Shown here piece by piece: positions 59,501-64,000 of a DNA stretch of 64,000 nucleotides (position 1 is the stretch's first letter; each line of letters starts with the position of its first letter). Source of the stretch: Cenococcum geophilum 1.58 (Eukaryota > Ascomycota > Dothideomycetes > Gloniales > Gloniaceae); NCBI GenBank assembly GCA_001692895.1, contig KV748177.1, forward strand, positions 372,001 to 436,000, written 5' to 3'. Below the pieces are notes generated by a model. It saw only the letters and a list, made by a program, of their open reading frames with translations, was not told the origin of the DNA and made no database searches. The translations under genes and the position numbers were made by a program.

Positions 59501-59582
59501 GGTATATCTCTATAAATAGGTCTACGAAAACGTCACAGGGGTTCTAGGTTTTGGCCATTTTGGCGTTATTAGTATCGCCCAT
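53540..59582 (-). pseudogene. Gypsy F Gag-Pol polyprotein with chromodomain
   Basis: Gag starts at ATG 59,582 (M-G-D-T-N-N-A-K-M). It runs as a helical capsid segment (W-Y-I-K-I-K-G-V-F near 59,130) to an Arg/Gly-rich tail (R-G-R-G-D-R-G at about 58,380) instead of a clear zinc knuckle. Then: protease with D-S-S-S-T and LGMPWLQKYKPC (about 57,640-57,890); RT with LATKPGGGI, then [12 protein letters not shown] (about 56,330-56,430) and YLNN for YxDD (about 56,074-56,085); RNase H (about 55,350-55,700, A-S-G-G-I-L-S-Q-Y); integrase with I-I-D-R-L-T-K (about 54,610) and S-N-R-G-I-Q-F where DRGxQF is expected (about 54,505); and a chromodomain C-terminal helix (LEENLKGYK, about 53,650). Stops at Gln/Trp sites and D-to-N changes inactivate it. 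Confidence 0.92.
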
Positions 59583-59747
59583 TTAGGCGCTAGATAAAAA
59601 CTAAGGATTATTCTAGGACTATGCTGGGGACGTATTAGTTTTAGCAAAGGCGCACGCAGGTCGCGATTGCTCTGGGGCAGAGGTTAATTGGCTAGGGTAT
59701 AGGGAATTAGTGATCGCAATAGGGCGCAAATTAAAGATACCACAAAC

Positions 59748-59934
59748 TGTTACAGTGCTGCAATAAAGTAGACTAAATAACTACGTTGTAATATAAAGAG
59801 GGGAAGAAGGTGGAAAGGGGGTATTATATACAAATAGTAGGGCCGGCCGCTAAGTCGCTAGTGGTGGGCCAGCCAATAGTAGGGAATAGTACGAGACAGT
59901 ATGAAACAGTATGCGTTAGGTCAGTGCCGTAACA
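59748..59934 (-). repeat. Gypsy F 5' LTR
   Basis: This 187-bp partner of the left LTR is followed by the TAACC target duplicate. The leader between this LTR and the Gag ATG is about 165 bp and shows no gene. Confidence 0.95.
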
Positions 59935-59939
59935 TAACC

Positions 59940-61150
59940 TAAGAGACGGACCCTAAGCTAGAGAGCCTCACTAGTTAACTCCGGAAGCTTAATCTTAGGA
60001 CGGTTAAATTAGTAAGTATTGTATCTTTAATGCCGTTCCTTAATAAAATTCGCTAAGACCTAATATGGTATATACAGCTTCTAAATAAGGCGTCAGCACG
60101 TTAAGAATAAGTAGGTCTATAACCGGTAATAAATAATAATGGACTGCTGCCGTCCTATAAAGAGGCGCTATAAGAGCGATATAAGCTAGGTCTAGAAAGG
60201 TATAGAGGACTAGGAAACCCTAGTGTATACTAGGTATAAGATAAGACGTATTATAGATATAAAGGCCCTTATCGTTTTATTAACTAATACCCAGAGCTCT
60301 AAGAACTAGTCAGCCGGGGGTTCCTATATATAAACGAGAATAACTAAATCTATACTAGAACATGTTAGCGCCTAGGAAATCCACTCCCGTATTTACCGAG
60401 CAGCCATTAAATTTAGTTCCTTAAAGACTAGCTAAGGTAGAATGCGAATATCGATTCTAATATAATGGCGACAGGTATCTAACTAAATGCGTCCTTAGTA
60501 GAGCTTATAGAAAGCAATAGCGCTAAAAGTAAAGAAGAGCTTAGTAAGTCCTAGGAAGATATATACTAAGTAGAGTCGGTATACGTTAATTTAGTAGGAG
60601 CAGCAACCTAGTTATAGCCTACAACACGGTTATACAATCTTAGGAAGCTAAGAGGAGACATTAGGGTAACGAAACCACCTCTAAAACCAACTGGTTTATA
60701 ACTGGCAATAGTTTAAAATATATAACCAGGAGGATATGTCTAAATCACACCACGACTATAGCGGTAGGCCCCCTATTTACTAGTAAATAATAAGGAAACT
60801 AATAAAATAGACTATATTAAATAGCTAAGAAGAGAAGCAAAGTAAGAAACGGAAGCAACTGCGACCGCTAAAGCACCGCGACTAAAGCCGGTCAGGATAA
60901 TAGATATATTAAAAGGGAACGTCCTAAGCCCAACCGTAATAGCGAACAAGATCTTATCAAAAACTATTAAAGTTACTGTTGGTAACTACCTTGTATGTAT
61001 ACCTAAAGTCGCAAGGTTATTCTTTAAGCCGCTCCCGCCACCTTTTGTAGAACCTTACCAACAAAAGCAAGAGGGCGTTAAGGCATCTATATCGTCGGCG
61101 TACCTAATATTTTATGCTAATTAAGCTAGCCTAACGACTACGGAGGTAGA
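59940..61150 (+). pseudogene. Gypsy G Gag, second part
   Basis: Resumes after the TAACC duplicate of gypsy F. The + strand encodes N-K-I-R-x-D-L-I-W-Y-I-Q-L-L-N-K-A-S (about 60,045-60,100), consistent with the C-terminal capsid region of fungal gypsy Gag. A Lys/Glu-rich tail follows. No zinc knuckle is convincingly preserved. Frame breaks and stops are frequent. Confidence 0.55.
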
Positions 61151-61199
61151 CTAGATTAAATAGGAAGCAGGATTTACCTAGTTTTAATAATAATGTCTA

Positions 61200-64000
61200 A
61201 AGATAGAAGCACAGATAGGAGATAAAAGGATTAAGTACTTAATTAACTCTGGAGCGGAGCTTAACCTTATTAAGGAAAGTGTGGCTCTATAACACAGCTT
61301 ACCGATATTAAGTCTACCTCTATAGTTATAGGGTATACGTCTAATGTCTATAAATAGGACTCAGTCTAAGTTTATTAGATTAGTATATATAGCCGCTATA
61401 GTTATAGGGGACGTCTTAATATCCACGACTTTTATTACTGTGGGAGAAATGTCATATAAGGTAATACTTAGTAAGCTATAGTCGGTAAGGGCTAGGCTAG
61501 CAACGCAGCAAACCGCAACAGGCTAGGTATCTTACATTATTTAATTAGAAGATAGCGGAGTTAAAATAAGGTTCTTAACATCCTATAAGGACGCAATATT
61601 CCTTAGACTAGATAAAGGAATTAGTATAGGTAGTAGTTCGGGAAACGTATAACCGGTATAACCGCTAGAATTATATCTAGGGTTACTTATAACCTAGCGT
61701 ATTAGAATAAGAAGGACGTTAAGGATAGAGAGGAGGGAAATAAAGTGCGACTTTAATAAGGACGTTTACTATTCTAGATATTCGCTAAATAGGGCAATTA
61801 ACGGGAAGAAGAGTATAACGCTAGATAAAGAAAGCTCAACAGCAAAATATTAAAGGAAGTCCTAAAGAAGTACTTGGGAGGAAGGTAGAAGCCAGTATTT
61901 AAAGCAAAGGCTAGATCCCTTATATATTAAATATTAAAGACGACGGATCTATTTATAATATAAATAGAAGGCTATAGAAGCAAGGCCTAATAAAACGCTA
62001 TAAGTATAGCAACTGCGTATAAACGAAAGGCAGAGAAGGTCCGCCTGGTTAATTCGTCAGCACCAGATAGAACGGTTATAGGAGGAATAATAGAGTGGCG
62101 AGAAGTGGCCTTGCGTCGGCAAAAGGCGTCCATTTAAGAGTTGCCCCTTAGTCTATATAATTATTTCCTTAAGCCGCGGTATACTAAGCTAGTCTATGGT
62201 GCACGGCTAAAGCCAGAACAATTAAAGCGCGTAATCGTAGGGGACCTCTAGCTAAAAGAATAAGAAATCTTTAAGGCCATGTTGTTTAACTAAAAAGAGG
62301 CTCTAGTATAGAAGTTCTCTAAAATGGGTCGTGTTAGCAGAGACGTAACTCTACTATTAAAGATTAAGACTATACCGTATAAAGCATAGCAAGTGCCAAA
62401 CTTCCCTATACTAAGAGCCCTATAAGGGGAAGTAATAAATATATTATAAGAATAACTAGCTTAAAGGACTCTAGAATATTGCGAAAGCCCGTATAAAAAT
62501 CTATGGTTTCTTATAAGCAAAAAGGAACACAAAAAGTACCAGCTAATTAACGCGGCGATAAATATTAACCGAGTAACTATTAGGGACGCAAATCTGCCGC
62601 TATATACTGATAAGTTTTCTAAGGAGTTTATAGGGTATAAAGTTATATCTCTAGTAGACTTCTTCTCTAAATATAACCAATTAGAGCTAGATATAGAAAG
62701 TAGAAACCTAACGGCCTTTATAATACCTTTAGGACTTTTATAACAAACGACGGTACCTATAAAAGGAACGAATTCAGTAGCCTAGTTTATAAGGACAATT
62801 ACTAAGATTCTAGAGCAACACATCCTATATTATGCCTTGCCGTTTCTAGATAATATTATAGTAAAAGGACTATAGATAATATATAATAGAGAAGAGAGCC
62901 TTTTAGGCGTACGCAGATACATTTTAGAACACATTATATAGCTAGACGGAGTACTTGCAGATTTAGAACAAGCTAGGTATATAATCTTAGGCGCAAAGTC
63001 TCATTTCTACAAGGACGAGATTGTAGTGGTTAGTTACCGCTATAATAGAAAGGGGCGATATCCAGAAGAGTCAAAAGTCGTAAAGATTATTTACTGGAGA
63101 GATTGCGAAGACGTCATATCTGCCCAAGCCTTTATAGGAGTTATTGTGTATTACTAAATATAGGTAAAAGACTTTATAATAAAGGCAGAGCCAATCTTCC
63201 AACTACTATAAGTAAACGTTCTATTTATATAGGGTATAGAGCAGATAACTACTATAAAGACTCTAAAGCATACAATCACTACTATACCCGCGTTAGTTTA
63301 ACTAGATTATAGTAAGGGGGCTAGGCTAATTATTCTTACCATTAATAGATATAAGAATAGGTGGGGGTGTGGTCTTATACAACTAGACGTATAAGGTCGT
63401 CGCCACCTATATTGATATAAGAGCGGTATCTGGTCTTAAGCGGAGCAGAAGTACAATTTAGGAAAGCTTAAATATCGGGCATTGCTGCATGTATTAAAGA
63501 AGTATCGAGTGTACCTATACGGCGTCCGCTTTACGGTTAAAACGGATACAAATACCTTAGTCGCGTAACTAAATCGTGCTACTACCGATTTACTAGGAGC
63601 CTTAATAACACAATAGCTAGTATAGATTTAGTTATAGGACTTCGATATTAGGCATGTTCTAAGGAAGAAGAATAGCCTAGCTAATAGACTATTATAACGA
63701 CTACTAGATGGCGAACGACCTGATAAGCCGACTGAGGATATTAAAGAGTTTATTAACTATAAGCTAAGTGCTTTAGAATACACGGCTAGCCTAGTTAAAA
63801 TAGAAGCAGGTCTGCTATTAGAAGACTTATATTTAGAGGAATCTTAGAAGATTGTAAAGTGGCTAGTAACCTTACGACGTCCGGAAGAGATAAATACTAA
63901 GGAGTTTAAAAAGTTTAAATGATATGCACTAAAGTTCCTAGTGCGTAATTAACAGCTCTTCCGCTAGTAGTTAAAAAATGTACTAATACAAAGGGTAGTT
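61200..64000 (+). pseudogene. Gypsy G protease, RT and RNase H (runs off window)
   Basis: The protease active site at about 61,240-61,270 reads LINSGAELNLI, where LIDSGAELNLI is expected. This is a D-to-N change in a TpG context. The RT at about 62,520-62,900 shows DFFSKYNQLELD and F-I-I-P-L-G-L-L, and the catalytic box as PFLDN (usual LDD) at about 62,838. RNase H follows (about 63,290-63,700) with W-G-x-G-L-I-Q-L-D, then YLYGVRFTVKTD and a DFDIRHV segment. After 63,720 the tether before the integrase zinc region begins, and the sequence ends. The separate ORF at 63,103-63,312 is a shadow frame. Confidence 0.85.

Larger units (their letters stand above)
53021..59934 (-). mobile_element. Ty3/gypsy chromovirus F, full length, inside gypsy G
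   Basis: Two 187-bp LTRs (53,021-53,207 and 59,748-59,934) start TGTTACAGTGCTGC and end GTGCCGTRACA. The target duplication is TAACC (53,016-53,020 and 59,935-59,939). Length is 6,914 bp. The coding strand is minus, with gag at the high-coordinate end. A purine-rich tract (GGGAAAAGGAGTAC on the minus strand) abuts the left LTR. Confidence 0.96.
51332..64000 (+). mobile_element. Ty3/gypsy element G, 5' part, interrupted by gypsy F
   Basis: The left end is inferred at TGTGGTAGTGTGATTT (51,332), which directly follows the broken integrase frame of gypsy H. Gag, protease, RT and RNase H follow on the + strand. Gypsy F is inserted at 53,021-59,934 within the Gag region. The integrase and the right LTR lie beyond the window, so the target duplication of G cannot be checked. 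Confidence 0.8.

Noticed and set aside
1-64000. AT-rich centromere or mitochondrial DNA
   Set aside because: The A/T richness is explained by TpA excess and CpA/TpG loss typical of RIP over identifiable nuclear retroelements. No mitochondrial genes were seen.

Overview
This window looks like a gene-poor, transposon-packed segment of a filamentous ascomycete (Pezizomycotina) genome that has been heavily altered by repeat-induced point mutation (RIP). TpG and CpA are strikingly depleted, TpA is in excess, ATG is rare, and long conserved protein frames are broken mainly by TAG/TAA at places where family alignments expect Gln or Trp codons. I see no intact gene, tRNA, rRNA or CRISPR array. Almost every coding trace is a decayed mobile-element gene or helicase. 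Species cannot be assigned from the sequence. Functional calls come from reading conserved motifs by eye, with no database search.

Layout. Positions 1-713 hold satellite DNA (14-bp minisatellite, GGTA microsatellite, 93-bp and 9-bp tandem repeats), followed by a perfect 13-bp-arm hairpin. Positions 0.8-3.6 kb are RIP-saturated DNA I could not assign, with a 163-bp tandem duplication. A degenerate SNF2-like helicase gene runs on the + strand from about 3.6 kb to 6,044 and resumes in the same frame at 39,971-41,898.

It is split by a 33.9-kb nested insertion. Ty3/gypsy chromovirus A (6,045-39,965, TSD TTAAG) was itself hit by Ty1/copia element B (7,779-14,163, TSD GATAT) and by Ty1/copia element C (16,262-35,785, TSD GTAAT). 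A Helitron-like element D (about 16,356-30,200) sits inside the 3' LTR of C. Chromovirus E (21,985-27,945, TSD GTGCC) is inserted in the Rep domain of D. Removing each insertion restores host frame continuity, so the order of events is readable: SNF2-like gene, then A, then B and C independently, with C followed by D and then E.

Positions 42-46 kb carry a 176-bp tandem duplication and a degenerate RecQ-like helicase with an N-terminal array of six 12-residue repeats. Positions 46.1-49.3 kb carry a minus-strand degenerate frame of about 1,080 codons that I do not recognise. From 50.4 kb a second nest begins: a gypsy integrase remnant H is interrupted by gypsy element G (from about 51,332 to beyond the window end), which is interrupted by chromovirus F (53,021-59,934, TSD TAACC).

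Functionally the window records waves of retrotransposition and Helitron activity followed by RIP. Catalytic residues of proteases and reverse transcriptases are mutated in nearly all elements (for example YxDD to YxND), so none should be autonomous.
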